From NCBI RefSeq assembly GCF_015206895.1, contig NZ_JADEXU010000006.1, positions 1-64,000 on the forward strand: DNA of 64,000 nucleotides, in the 5' to 3' direction. Shown here in pieces: positions 37,541 to 45,491 of the stretch (positions are counted from its first letter, which is position 1; each line of letters opens with the position of its first letter). Below the pieces are notes generated by a model. It worked only from the letters and a program-made list of their open reading frames with translations. It made no database searches and was not told the DNA's origin. This stretch comes from Nostoc sp. LEGE 12450 (GTDB lineage: Bacteria > Cyanobacteriota > Cyanobacteriia > Cyanobacteriales > Nostocaceae). Position numbers and translations under genes: made by a program.

Positions 37541-37574
37541 AAAAACCCGGCTTCTCTATCAAAACCGGGTTTTT
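37541..37574 (-). terminator. Rho-independent terminator of the DUF928-type gene
   Basis: AAAAACCCGG (37541-37550) pairs perfectly with CCGGGTTTTT (37565-37574) around a 14-base loop. The A/T ends make it a potential bidirectional terminator, 15 bases past the stop of the minus-strand gene. Confidence 0.85.
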
Positions 37575-37588
37575 AAGTAATTTTTAAT

Positions 37589-38503
37589 TTATTTTTGAAC
37601 AGTACAACAGGGCAATAAAGGCTTGTTTACAACTTCTTTAATCTCTACTGAATTCAACAAATCTTCCCAATATTTCTGAACTTCAGAATCGTTAGGACGC
37701 TGGCGGCGTAAATTAGCTAAAGTTCTGAGAGAATCTTCCCAAAATCCAGCAGTTGCAAATAGAACTGCACGATCCAAGTCTGTGTTTGGTTGGTTTAGCT
37801 GAAGAGAGAGGTTTTCATCTTGCGATCGCACTATTGTACCTTCTACATAAGAATCCTTATCGCGGTTGTTGGTATCACAAATCATTGAAAAAGTCCAACT
37901 ATACTCTTTACCGATTTGTAGAGATGGCTGATTAGCAGGTACATTTACACTAACAATACCATTCTGCCCAACAGGTTTGAAAGTTCCTTTATACAATGGG
38001 TCGGAGCTATCATCATCCCGCAAAACAAATTCTAGTGCTTGCACTGTTGTAGAGGTTTGAGGAACATAGAAAAATAATGTGGGACGCTCTGCTGTGGTTC
38101 GTTGAGCTTCCTTATCTGTTGGTGTCAGGGGAATGATATTTTGTCCAGTTTGAAAGCAACTTCCTCGTGTTCCTGCTGACCTTACCCTACCAGGTCTACC
38201 CGGTACGAAGGCAATACGATTTCTACCACGCTGAATGTAACCTGTAACATTTCTAATTGCAGCAGTAGCATACCTATCTCCAGGACGTAGCCGTTCTGCT
38301 TGCTGAAAATATCCTAAAGCTTTTCGATAGTTTCTCCGTCTAGTTTCGTTATAGCCGAGTTGCATATATTGCGTGTAAGCAGATTTGGCTTGTGCCAGTT
38401 GGACAACCGACTCTGTTGCCAAAACCTGAGTAGTAATCGCAGATTCTAAGGGGAGAAATGCTAAAGCCGCAAGCAGATAGCTTGCCCAAAATCTATGTTT
38501 CAT
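37589..38503 (-). CDS. Exported DUF928-like protein with TPR-like region
   Basis: From the ATG at 38503 this 304-residue protein begins with a Sec signal peptide (KHRFWASYLLAALAFLPLE, cleavage region near TTQVLATES). A TPR-like helical pair follows (KALGYFQQAERLRPGDRYA). The central part, from RGSCFQTGQNIIPLTP through LFFYVPQTSTTVQALEF and YSWTFSMICD, matches my memory of the cyanobacterial DUF928 family. It ends with a second TPR-like stretch (WEDSLRTLANLRRQRPNDSEV) and a cysteine pair (PCCTVQK). Such proteins often occur near CHAT/TPS loci; here the CHAT fusion is 20 kb away. The upstream ATG at 38551 adds 16 doubtful residues. Function unknown. Confidence 0.78.
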   Translation of the reverse strand: MKHRFWASYLLAALAFLPLESAITTQVLATESVVQLAQAKSAYTQYMQLGYNETRRRNYRKALGYFQQAERLRPGDRYATAAIRNVTGYIQRGRNRIAFVPGRPGRVRSAGTRGSCFQTGQNIIPLTPTDKEAQRTTAERPTLFFYVPQTSTTVQALEFVLRDDDSSDPLYKGTFKPVGQNGIVSVNVPANQPSLQIGKEYSWTFSMICDTNNRDKDSYVEGTIVRSQDENLSLQLNQPNTDLDRAVLFATAGFWEDSLRTLANLRRQRPNDSEVQKYWEDLLNSVEIKEVVNKPLLPCCTVQK

Positions 38504-38614
38504 AATGTCCATTTCCACTTGTAGTACGTTGATTGGGTCTATATAATACAATACCCTAAGCTTGACAGTCGTAAGGCTTTATGTACCAGTTTGTAGAAAT
38601 GCTGAGGTAGCCTT

Positions 38615-38728
38615 CCAATACGGTTCGGTTAAAGGGGAAAGGTTTTGAATACATCCTTTACCCTTTATCCGCAATCCCTTTCCCCAGAGCACAAGAAAAG
38701 TGAAAAATGCTTATCCGAACCGTATTGG
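38615..38728. repeat. Inverted-repeat element (CCAATACGGTTCGG ends)
   Basis: CCAATACGGTTCGG (38615-38628) and CCGAACCGTATTGG (38715-38728) are perfect inverted 14-base ends. The direct flank GTAGCCTTC is repeated outside both ends. At 114 bases without an open frame it fits a non-autonomous mobile element. The interior holds CCCTTTATCC and CCTTTACC units. Confidence 0.7.
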
Positions 38729-38883
38729 GTAGCCTTCTACTTTTGCACAAGAAGATTCCCAACTTATTATTAGGACTCACGCAAAACTATACGGTGTAGA
38801 GGCAATTCATGTATTACCCCTACACCGTGTGTCTATTTCCTATCAAAGAATGATTAATAAAAACTTGAAACGACGTATTTATT

Positions 38884-38953
38884 ATGCGTTATCAAGAACC
38901 CTTGTAGAGATGTAGCACTGCTACGTCTCTACATTATTTTTCATCAGATGTCT
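38884..38953. repeat. Palindromic dispersed repeat abutting the ftsH stop codon
   Basis: This copy shares ATGCGTTATC, the palindrome TGTAGAGATGTAGCA and complement (38903-38933), and the end AGATGTCTAA with 24631-24701. It ends at the stop codon of the minus-strand ftsH (38952), so it probably forms the 3' transcript end of that gene. Confidence 0.75.
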
Positions 38954-40880
38954 AATGAGGTACAGCTAATTGTGCATCAGCTACTTGGGCATTATCAGCA
39001 ACGATTTGGCGGAATGAATCGCCTTCAATTGTTTCTTCTTCTATTAACAAATCTACTAAACGTTCCAAAACTATGCGGTTTTCTTCCAACAGTTCTTTTG
39101 CCTTGATATAAGAGTTGTTGACAATTTCACGCACCTGTGAATCAATCTTGGCGGCAATTTCTTCAGAATAGTCTGATTTATTCATCCAGTCGCGTCCTAA
39201 AAATACCTCTCCACTCTGATTTTCCAGAGACAATGGGCCTAATTCTGACATCCCGAAGCGTGTCACCATCTGCCGCGCCATCCCTGTCACCTGTTGCAAG
39301 TCATTGCTTGCACCTGTGGTAACTTCTGGCTTACCAAAAACGATTTCCTCGGCGGCGCGACCACCCAAAGTAGCAGTAATCCGGGATTTGAGTTGGGAAC
39401 GGGAAACTAACCCCTGTTCTTCGTTTGGAGTAAACCAAGTTAATCCCAGTGCTTGCCCCCGTGGAATTAATGTAACTTTCTGCACAGGGTCATGGTCTTT
39501 GAGCAATGTGCCTACTAAAGCGTGTCCAACTTCATGATAAGCAATCAAGCGTTTGCTCTTGCTGTCTACTAAAGCAGTACCTTCCATACCTGCAACAACT
39601 CTATCCACAGCAGCATCAATTTCTAAAATGGTGACAGCTTCTTTGCGTCTCCGAGCAGTGAGAATAGCAGCTTCGTTGAGTAAATTGGCTAAGTCTGCGC
39701 CAGTAAATCCAGGAGTGCGGCGAGCGATCGCTTCTAATGATACGCTAGGGTCAATTTTCTTATTCCGCGCGTGGACTTTCAAAATTTCCAGTCGCCCTTT
39801 AAGATCGGGTGCATCCACCATCACTTGTCTGTCAAAGCGTCCTGGTCTGAGCAGCGCTGCATCTAAGACATCTGGGCGGTTAGTGGCAGCAATAATAATA
39901 ATACCTGTGTTACCTTCAAAACCATCCATTTCGGTGAGGAGTTGGTTGAGGGTTTGTTCGCGCTCATCGTTACCGCCACCGATACCAGCACCCCGTTGTC
40001 TACCTACTGCGTCAATTTCATCGATAAATATTAGACATGGGGCATTTTCTTTAGCTTTCTTGAAGAGGTCGCGCACGCGAGATGCACCCACACCAACGAA
40101 CATTTCCACGAATTCCGAACCGGAAATACTGAAAAATGGTACACCTGCTTCGCCTGCGATCGCTTTTGCTAGTAAAGTTTTACCAGTACCAGGAGGGCCA
40201 ATTAACAGCACTCCTTTGGGAATCCGCGCACCTACAGCCGTAAATCTTTCTGGTTGTTTCAGGAAAGTAACAACTTCTTCAAGGTCTTCTTTAGCTTCTT
40301 CAACCCCGGCGACATCTTCAAATTTCACTCCGGTTTTGGCTTCCATTTGGAAACGCGCTTTGGATTTGCCGAAATTCATCGCTTGGCTAGAAGCATTTGT
40401 AGAGCGTCGGAGGAACAATAGCATTAAAGCTACCAGTGGCAAAATCCACATAAGATTAATCAACAGCCCAACAGCAGCTCGACTGTTAGCAGAGGAAACC
40501 TCGCCAAATTCAACATTCTTATCTTTGAGTATGTTAATTAACTCTGTGTTTTGCGCTAAAAGTCTCACCTGTTGCGGTGGCGTATTTTCCTTTTGCCCTT
40601 TGAGATAAACTCTGGCTAGCTGTTCGGTTTCGTCAAGCTCTACTTTTTGGACTTCTCCCGCCTTCGCTTTCTTGAGCAAATCACCATAGTTTAGAGAGGT
40701 ACTAGAGCTACTAGAGGTACTCTCTGCTTTTTGTGCCAAGACGGGGGTACTCCCGAAAATTCCTGGTAACATAATCAAGCTAGCTGCGATGCCTACGGCG
40801 GGCAACGCTTTCGCACCAACCCAAGCAACGCGCTTTGATGACTGCCTTTTTACCAATGCTTTTTTTCCCAAATTTGTCAT
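38952..40880 (-). CDS. ftsH: ATP-dependent zinc metalloprotease FtsH (second paralogue)
   Basis: This 642-residue FtsH has a longer N-terminus than the other copy: a basic start, a hydrophobic segment (about 27-48) and a Ser-rich linker (STSSSSSTS). A second membrane helix lies at about 137-157. Walker A is GPPGTGKT (228-235), Walker [13 protein letters not shown], the second region of homology is [22 protein letters not shown], and the zinc site HEVGH. Cyanobacteria have four FtsH proteins forming defined hetero-hexamers; this and the 19190 gene differ in loop residues (EMFVGVGA versus ELFVGVGS), but I cannot assign each to a numbered type. The start is an ATG at 40880. Confidence 0.96.
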   Translation of the reverse strand: MTNLGKKALVKRQSSKRVAWVGAKALPAVGIAASLIMLPGIFGSTPVLAQKAESTSSSSSTSLNYGDLLKKAKAGEVQKVELDETEQLARVYLKGQKENTPPQQVRLLAQNTELINILKDKNVEFGEVSSANSRAAVGLLINLMWILPLVALMLLFLRRSTNASSQAMNFGKSKARFQMEAKTGVKFEDVAGVEEAKEDLEEVVTFLKQPERFTAVGARIPKGVLLIGPPGTGKTLLAKAIAGEAGVPFFSISGSEFVEMFVGVGASRVRDLFKKAKENAPCLIFIDEIDAVGRQRGAGIGGGNDEREQTLNQLLTEMDGFEGNTGIIIIAATNRPDVLDAALLRPGRFDRQVMVDAPDLKGRLEILKVHARNKKIDPSVSLEAIARRTPGFTGADLANLLNEAAILTARRRKEAVTILEIDAAVDRVVAGMEGTALVDSKSKRLIAYHEVGHALVGTLLKDHDPVQKVTLIPRGQALGLTWFTPNEEQGLVSRSQLKSRITATLGGRAAEEIVFGKPEVTTGASNDLQQVTGMARQMVTRFGMSELGPLSLENQSGEVFLGRDWMNKSDYSEEIAAKIDSQVREIVNNSYIKAKELLEENRIVLERLVDLLIEEETIEGDSFRQIVADNAQVADAQLAVPH

Positions 40881-41210
40881 AATAATTACCCTTTGTCTGC
40901 TGGCACAAGTTGAGCTATGGTTTTATGCCTATTCTTCTACCAAAAATTGTAATAACTGGAAATTACACTCTTCTTATCTAGTCTAACTTCCACACAAAAG
41001 CATTCCCATGTTTCTCCGGTTATTACATAAATTTGAGCAACCTGGATAATTATTCTGGCTCCTAACTCCTAACTCTTTCATCCTCAAATTTTCCAGCAGA
41101 TATTAATTTGACACATTCCGACACAAATCGCTAAGATAAACATAGTCATAACGATTCCGCTTTTTAAGAAATCTGGTGATAGTAGCTAGTTAATAATTTG
41201 TAGGTTAATT
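40881..41210. other. Divergent promoter region, no gene seen
   Basis: The 330-base gap separates the divergent ftsH and FMN reductase-like genes and must hold both promoters. I see a CTCCTAACTCCTAACTC repeat at about 41060-41077 but no recognisable operator. Confidence 0.5.
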
Positions 41211-41756
41211 ATGGTGAGAATTGTTGGTATTGGTGGTAGTTTAAGACCAAACTCCTATACGCAGCTTGCTTTACAAGTAGCAGTGCAAAGGGTAGAAGCC
41301 CTTGGTGCAGAGGTAGAAATTCTTGATTTAAGACAGTTGCAGTTACCGTTTTGCACAGGCGCAAAGGAGTATTTAGAGTACCCAGACGTTAAGCGGTTGC
41401 AGGATACTGTCAGTCAGTCAGATGGATTAATTTTAGCCACACCTGAGTATCACGGTGGGGTTAGTGGTGTCCTGAAAAATGCTCTAGATTTGATGAGCTT
41501 TGAGCAACTGTCTGATAAAGTGACAGGACTAATCAGCGTATTGGGCGGTCAGTCAAATAGTAACGCATTAAATGACCTACGGCTAATTGTCAGATGGGTG
41601 CATGGTTGGGTAATTCCAGAACAAATTGCGATCGGACAAGCTTGGGGTGCATTCAGTCCTGAAGGCAAGCTAGTAGATGAGAAGCTTTCTCAAAGATTCG
41701 ATCAATTTGCTCAGAGTTTAGTTGATAACACTCGCAAGCTACGGGGCGTGAATTAG
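41211..41756 (+). CDS. NADPH-dependent FMN reductase-like flavoprotein
   Basis: This is a 181-residue flavodoxin-fold reductase. The FMN phosphate loop is GGSLRPNSYTQ near the start. The second flavin motif TPEYHGGVSGVLKNALD carries the conserved tyrosine and glycines, and GLISVLGGQSNSNALNDLRLI follows. Family members include SsuE, chromate reductase and azoreductases; the sequence cannot separate them. An SsuE-like role, supplying FMNH2 to the monooxygenase at 35482, is tempting given proximity but it is 4 kb away on the other strand. The ATG at 41211 is the only good start. Confidence 0.87.
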   Translation: MVRIVGIGGSLRPNSYTQLALQVAVQRVEALGAEVEILDLRQLQLPFCTGAKEYLEYPDVKRLQDTVSQSDGLILATPEYHGGVSGVLKNALDLMSFEQLSDKVTGLISVLGGQSNSNALNDLRLIVRWVHGWVIPEQIAIGQAWGAFSPEGKLVDEKLSQRFDQFAQSLVDNTRKLRGVN

Positions 41757-41760
41757 TTGT

Positions 41761-41790
41761 AGGGTGGGCAAAGCCGGACCCACCCTGATA
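41761..41790. terminator. Hairpin between convergent genes
   Basis: AGGGTGGG (41761-41768) and CCCACCCT (41779-41786) form an eight-pair stem with a ten-base loop. It starts four bases after the FMN reductase stop and lies 15 bases from the end of the convergent ferrochelatase-like gene. No long T-run follows, so efficiency is uncertain. Confidence 0.5.
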
Positions 41791-41800
41791 AACTCAAAAC

Positions 41801-42919
41801 TTAATGATGATGGTGGTGATGATGGTGATCTCCAGCGAGTTGGGGATTAACTGCCAAAGCTTGCTCTGACAACAACTCTGCAATATGATCATCAGCCCAT
41901 TGGGCCACCATTGCCAAAAATTCTGGATGGTCATTAACACAAGCCATTTGCACGTAGTTCGTACCAGGATGCTGTTTCTCTAAAGCATGGATGATATGGT
42001 GTACATCCAATAGCGTTTCGTGGTTTTCTGTGGCAAAGCCAATTGGCATAAAAATTACCACTTTTGCACCCAACTGAATCAGGTTATTTGCAGCTTGTTC
42101 GGCGTTTGGCTGTGTCCAATCAATTAAGGGCGTGTCATGATTGAGCCAACCCACCGAGATTAACGGATAGCGATTAATCAACTTATCCCGAACTAAATCG
42201 TACATTGCTTCACTTTCGGCAATCCCAGAAGTAAAACCTTTAGCTTTATGGGGACAGCCATGATTCATTAGCACAATGCCGATTTGAGAAGGGAGATAAG
42301 CTCCGGCTAACTCAGCAATTTTCTCTTCAACCAGATGAGCCATCAAATCGATGTAAGCTGGTTCGTTGAAGAAAGAAGGAATGTAACGCTGTGCTTTAAC
42401 CCAGTGTTCCTCGCCATCAGTCAACTCAACGAGAGCATTGTTCACTTGCTCGATCGCAATTCCACTGGTAAAGATAGAATCAACAACTAGCAATGGGTAG
42501 ATTAGCAGTTTCTCGAAGCCTTGGTTTTTGATTTCTGCCAAGACTTGATTGGGTAGAAAAGGGGCGCAGAAGTTGAAAGCTTTGAAAACTTGAACTTTAT
42601 CGCCCCATTTTTCTTGTAAATTCTTCTCAATCCCAGCTCGCTGCTGTTCAAAAATGGCATTGTGTGGGGAGATAAAATCGTGGTGTGTGTGTCCCCACTC
42701 ATGGCGGTCAAATAGCGCCAAAAGCTTTGCCAGAGGGGGATAAATCCAGGTCGGTACTGGTGCGAACTTTGCTGTCAGTAGATTTAAAGCCTGTTCGTTA
42801 TAGTTGGCGAAATCTTCGTAGCTTTCGACTTCGCCGTAGCCCATAAGCAGTACGGCTACACGGTCTTTACCTGATAGATGCTCGTGGGTGTGTTGTACTT
42901 TTTCCGGCGTGGCAACCAC
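41801..42919 (-). CDS. Ferrochelatase-like protein with C-terminal octahistidine tail
   Basis: Ferrochelatase inserts Fe2+ into protoporphyrin IX. The 372-residue sequence has the chelatase pattern: VAVLLMGYG at the start, KLLIYPLLVVDSIF in place of the usual YPQYS strand, VLMNHGCP with His220, and MPIGFATENHETLLD with Glu301. His220 and Glu301 correspond by position to the two catalytic residues. It lacks the chlorophyll-binding C-terminal helix of the main cyanobacterial HemH. Instead it ends GD followed by eight histidines, with histidine clusters also near the N-terminus (HTHEH; HEWGHTHH). It may be a paralogue for a different metal or pathway, or may store metal on its tail. Start: ATG at 42919. 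Confidence 0.8.
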   Translation of the reverse strand: MVATPEKVQHTHEHLSGKDRVAVLLMGYGEVESYEDFANYNEQALNLLTAKFAPVPTWIYPPLAKLLALFDRHEWGHTHHDFISPHNAIFEQQRAGIEKNLQEKWGDKVQVFKAFNFCAPFLPNQVLAEIKNQGFEKLLIYPLLVVDSIFTSGIAIEQVNNALVELTDGEEHWVKAQRYIPSFFNEPAYIDLMAHLVEEKIAELAGAYLPSQIGIVLMNHGCPHKAKGFTSGIAESEAMYDLVRDKLINRYPLISVGWLNHDTPLIDWTQPNAEQAANNLIQLGAKVVIFMPIGFATENHETLLDVHHIIHALEKQHPGTNYVQMACVNDHPEFLAMVAQWADDHIAELLSEQALAVNPQLAGDHHHHHHHH

Positions 42920-43274
42920 AATTAGTTCCTCAATATAACCAGAGTGCAGAGAAATATAAAATAAGGGAATAGCTTACACATGTCCCTTCCTTACTTGTAA
43001 CTTATTATCCCATCCAGGGGGATAGGATAGGTGGGTAAATCAAGATAATACATCAAAAGACATACAAAACTTACGTGGGGCATTGGGCATCCCTTCCCTG
43101 CGGGAGGCTCAGGGCAAGTGGCATGAAAAATTATACAGTTCGGTTAAGCCAAGAGACGTGATAAATCGCCGTCAAAACGAAGGATTGATTATTGTAGAGA
43201 CGGCGATTTATCGCGTCTTTGTGATTTAGAATTTTCATCAAAAAACCCTAACCCAACCGTAGAATTATCTTCCA
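42920..43274. repeat. Intergenic repeats, including paired GAGACG palindromes
   Basis: AGAGACGTGATAAATCGCC (from 43152) and TAGAGACGGCGATTTATCGC (from 43195) are inverted copies of the element at 37499. Upstream, GGGCATCCCTTCC...GCTCAGGGCAAGTGG (43088-43121) resembles 33541-33573. No gene is visible between 42920 and 43274. Confidence 0.65.
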
Positions 43275-43916
43275 ATGCCGAATCAGAATAGACAAATGAG
43301 TATAATTATTTGCCCTGGAATTCATGAACCAGAGTTAACTGAAAGCTTTAGAGTAGGATTGTTAGATTTAGTTTCTAATGGCGCGATCGCTCCTCATACC
43401 GCAAATATACTGCTTTATCCAGGTAAAGATGTTTTGGTTCTATCAGCATTTCATATTTTGCAGTTTTTGCGCGTTAGCGTAGCTCACCGCAGGTATCGCT
43501 TGACCAACTCTTTAAAATCACCAATTATATTTATTAGCTTTAGTGCTGGCGTAGTTGGGGCAATAGGGGCAGCACATTTGTGGCAACTCTTAGGTGGTAC
43601 TGTCAAAGCTTTTATTGCTATAGATGGATGGGGAGTACCACTACAGGGTAATTTTCCGATTCATCGGATGAGTCATGATTATTTCACGCATTGGAGTTCC
43701 TGTTTGCTAGGTTGTGGGCAAAATAACTTTTATGCACAACCAGCAGTTGATCATTTGTCTATGTGGCGATGTCTAACGGAAATCCCCTCTGAATCTACCT
43801 CCCAAGCTGTACAAGGCTGGTGGGTAGATTCATCCATTGAAATTTCTCCACCCAAAGGTTATCTGACAGCAGCTGAGTTTTTGCTTATGCTGTTAAAGCG
43901 CTATGAAGCAAATTAG
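43275..43916 (+). CDS. Conserved hypothetical alpha/beta hydrolase-like protein
   Basis: This 213-residue protein has no family I can name with certainty. IIICPGIHEPELTESF and the strand-turn IFISFSAGVVGAIGAAHLW (a degenerate nucleophile elbow, SFSAG) suggest an alpha/beta hydrolase fold. IAIDGWG and VDHLSMW could carry the other triad residues. Residues 66-76 (RVSVAHRRYRL) are encoded by a dispersed palindromic repeat that has inserted in frame (43471-43500). ATG at 43275; an internal ATG at 43296 is also possible. No signal peptide. It is a single gene flanked by repeats. Confidence 0.68.
   Translation: MPNQNRQMSIIICPGIHEPELTESFRVGLLDLVSNGAIAPHTANILLYPGKDVLVLSAFHILQFLRVSVAHRRYRLTNSLKSPIIFISFSAGVVGAIGAAHLWQLLGGTVKAFIAIDGWGVPLQGNFPIHRMSHDYFTHWSSCLLGCGQNNFYAQPAVDHLSMWRCLTEIPSESTSQAVQGWWVDSSIEISPPKGYLTAAEFLLMLLKRYEAN
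43471..43500 (+). repeat. Dispersed palindromic repeat inserted in frame in a CDS
   Basis: GCGTTAGCGTAGCTCACC followed by GCAGGTATCGCT is nearly the sequence found at 62856-62884 (GCGTAGGCGTAGCCCACC then GTAGGTATCGC), where it is intergenic. A more distant copy lies at 48870-48900. Here it keeps the reading frame open. Confidence 0.7.
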
Positions 43917-44007
43917 TCCGGACAATAGAATTATGAGTTAGGAGTTAGGAGTGGGGAAGGGAAAAGGTTACAGGTGATAGCGTACAGGGGACAGTCAAGA
44001 AAAACTA

Positions 44008-44074
44008 TACCCCATAGCCCATACCCCATAGCCCATACCCAATGCCCAATGTCCCATTCCCCATGTCCCATCTA
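44008..44074. repeat. STRR-type tract (CCCATA/CCCAATG)
   Basis: Imperfect seven-base units of the type CCCATAG, CCCATAC and CCCAATG lie 25 bases upstream of the MFS gene start. They are variants of the heptamer class seen elsewhere. Confidence 0.75.
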
Positions 44075-44096
44075 CCCAAAGCAAGAAAGTATCTAA

Positions 44097-45359
44097 ATGT
44101 TTCCAACTGAACCAGCTGCTGTTAATAACGGGTTTGGCGCACTGCTAAAAAACCGTGGTTTTATGCTCCTGTGGATTGGGCAACTGGTGTCCCAGTTAGC
44201 AGATAAGGTTTTCTTCGTTTTGATGATTGCTCTGCTGGAGAACTATTCACCGCTTCCTGGCTTGGCACAAAACTCGATGTACTCAACTTTGATGCTGTCC
44301 TTTACAATACCAGCAATTTTGTTCGGCTCTGCTGGTGGTATCTTTGTTGACCGCTTGCCAAAAAAGCTAATTATGGTTGGCTCAGATGTTGTGCGGGGAA
44401 TATTAACACTGTGTCTTCCCTTGTTACCAAGACAGTTTCTGATTCTATTAATCCTAACTTTTGCCATCTCTACGGTGACGCAATTTTTTGCACCAGCCGA
44501 GCAAGCAGCCATTCCCCTGTTGGTGAAGCGAGAGAATTTGTTAGCAGCCAATGCGCTGTTTACCAGCACGATGATGGGAGCTTTAATTGTTGGCTTTGCT
44601 ATCGGAGAGCCAATTTTGAGTTTGGCGAAAAGCTGGATGGGAGAAGAATACGGTCAAGAGCTTGTGGTTGGTGGATTATACATATTGTCGGCTGCAATCA
44701 TGCAACCGATTAAGTTTAAAGAACCCAAACGACTGAGGGAACATCGGGCATCAAATAACCCTTGGGCTGAATTCACTGAAAGCCTGCGCTATCTCAAGAA
44801 AAACCCTTTGATCTTGAACGCTATGCTGCAACTGACAACCTTATATTGTGTGTTTGCAGCCTTAACAGTGCTGACAATTCAATTAGCTGAGGAGTTTGGT
44901 TTAAAAGAAAAACAGTTTGGCTTTTTCTTGGCAGCAGCAGGGGTTGGTATGGTATTTGGTGCGGCGATTTTAGGTCACTGGGGTGATAAATTGCATCACA
45001 AACCCTTACCTTTAATTGGATTTTTGATGATGGCACTAGTTTTAGGGGTGTTCACTTTTACGCACAACTTATTACTGGCGCTAGGACTCTGTGCATTTTT
45101 GGGTATAGGTGCTGCCCTAATTGGCGTACCCATGCAAACTTTAATTCAACAGCAAACACCATCTACCATGCACGGGAAAGTATTTGGTTTTCAAAATCAT
45201 GCCGTAAACATCGCTCTGGCGTTACCCCTAGCAATTACTGGGCCATTAACTGATGCTTTGGGCTTGCGAACTGTGCTTGTAGGAATGAGTGTTGTTGTTG
45301 TTGTTGTCGGTGTTTGGGCTTGGAAAAATACCCGCAATGTCTTGCAAGACGTAATTTAA
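44097..45359 (+). CDS. MFS exporter (EntS/macrolide efflux-like)
   Basis: This 420-residue major-facilitator protein has about 12 helices. The N-terminal segment GFGALLKNRGFMLLWIGQLVSQLADKVFFVLM is typical of EntS- and Mef-type exporters. The loop 2-3 motif is GSAGGIFVDRLPKKLIMVGSD, and the loop 8-9 repeat is LGHWGDKLHHKPLPLIG. The sequence AISTVTQFFAPAEQAAIPLLV also fits the antibiotic or siderophore efflux group. Substrate unknown; no siderophore genes are nearby. The ATG at 44097 is preceded by AAGAAAG. It is followed 130 bases later by ilvB. Confidence 0.85.
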   Translation: MFPTEPAAVNNGFGALLKNRGFMLLWIGQLVSQLADKVFFVLMIALLENYSPLPGLAQNSMYSTLMLSFTIPAILFGSAGGIFVDRLPKKLIMVGSDVVRGILTLCLPLLPRQFLILLILTFAISTVTQFFAPAEQAAIPLLVKRENLLAANALFTSTMMGALIVGFAIGEPILSLAKSWMGEEYGQELVVGGLYILSAAIMQPIKFKEPKRLREHRASNNPWAEFTESLRYLKKNPLILNAMLQLTTLYCVFAALTVLTIQLAEEFGLKEKQFGFFLAAAGVGMVFGAAILGHWGDKLHHKPLPLIGFLMMALVLGVFTFTHNLLLALGLCAFLGIGAALIGVPMQTLIQQQTPSTMHGKVFGFQNHAVNIALALPLAITGPLTDALGLRTVLVGMSVVVVVVGVWAWKNTRNVLQDVI

Positions 45360-45491
45360 TTAATGTAGGCTAATAATCTATCTTTATATCTAATATAAAA
45401 ATTAATCAGGTTTTCATTGAAGTTTTCAACTAAAATGAAATCTTAACTACAGAATTCAGCATTAACTTTAGCTATAGTCTGAGGTTTGACC

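Noticed and set aside
39553..40608. 351-codon frame antisense to ftsH
   Set aside because: It lies wholly opposite a well-conserved FtsH gene, and its product is serine/alanine/proline-rich antisense sequence with no motif.
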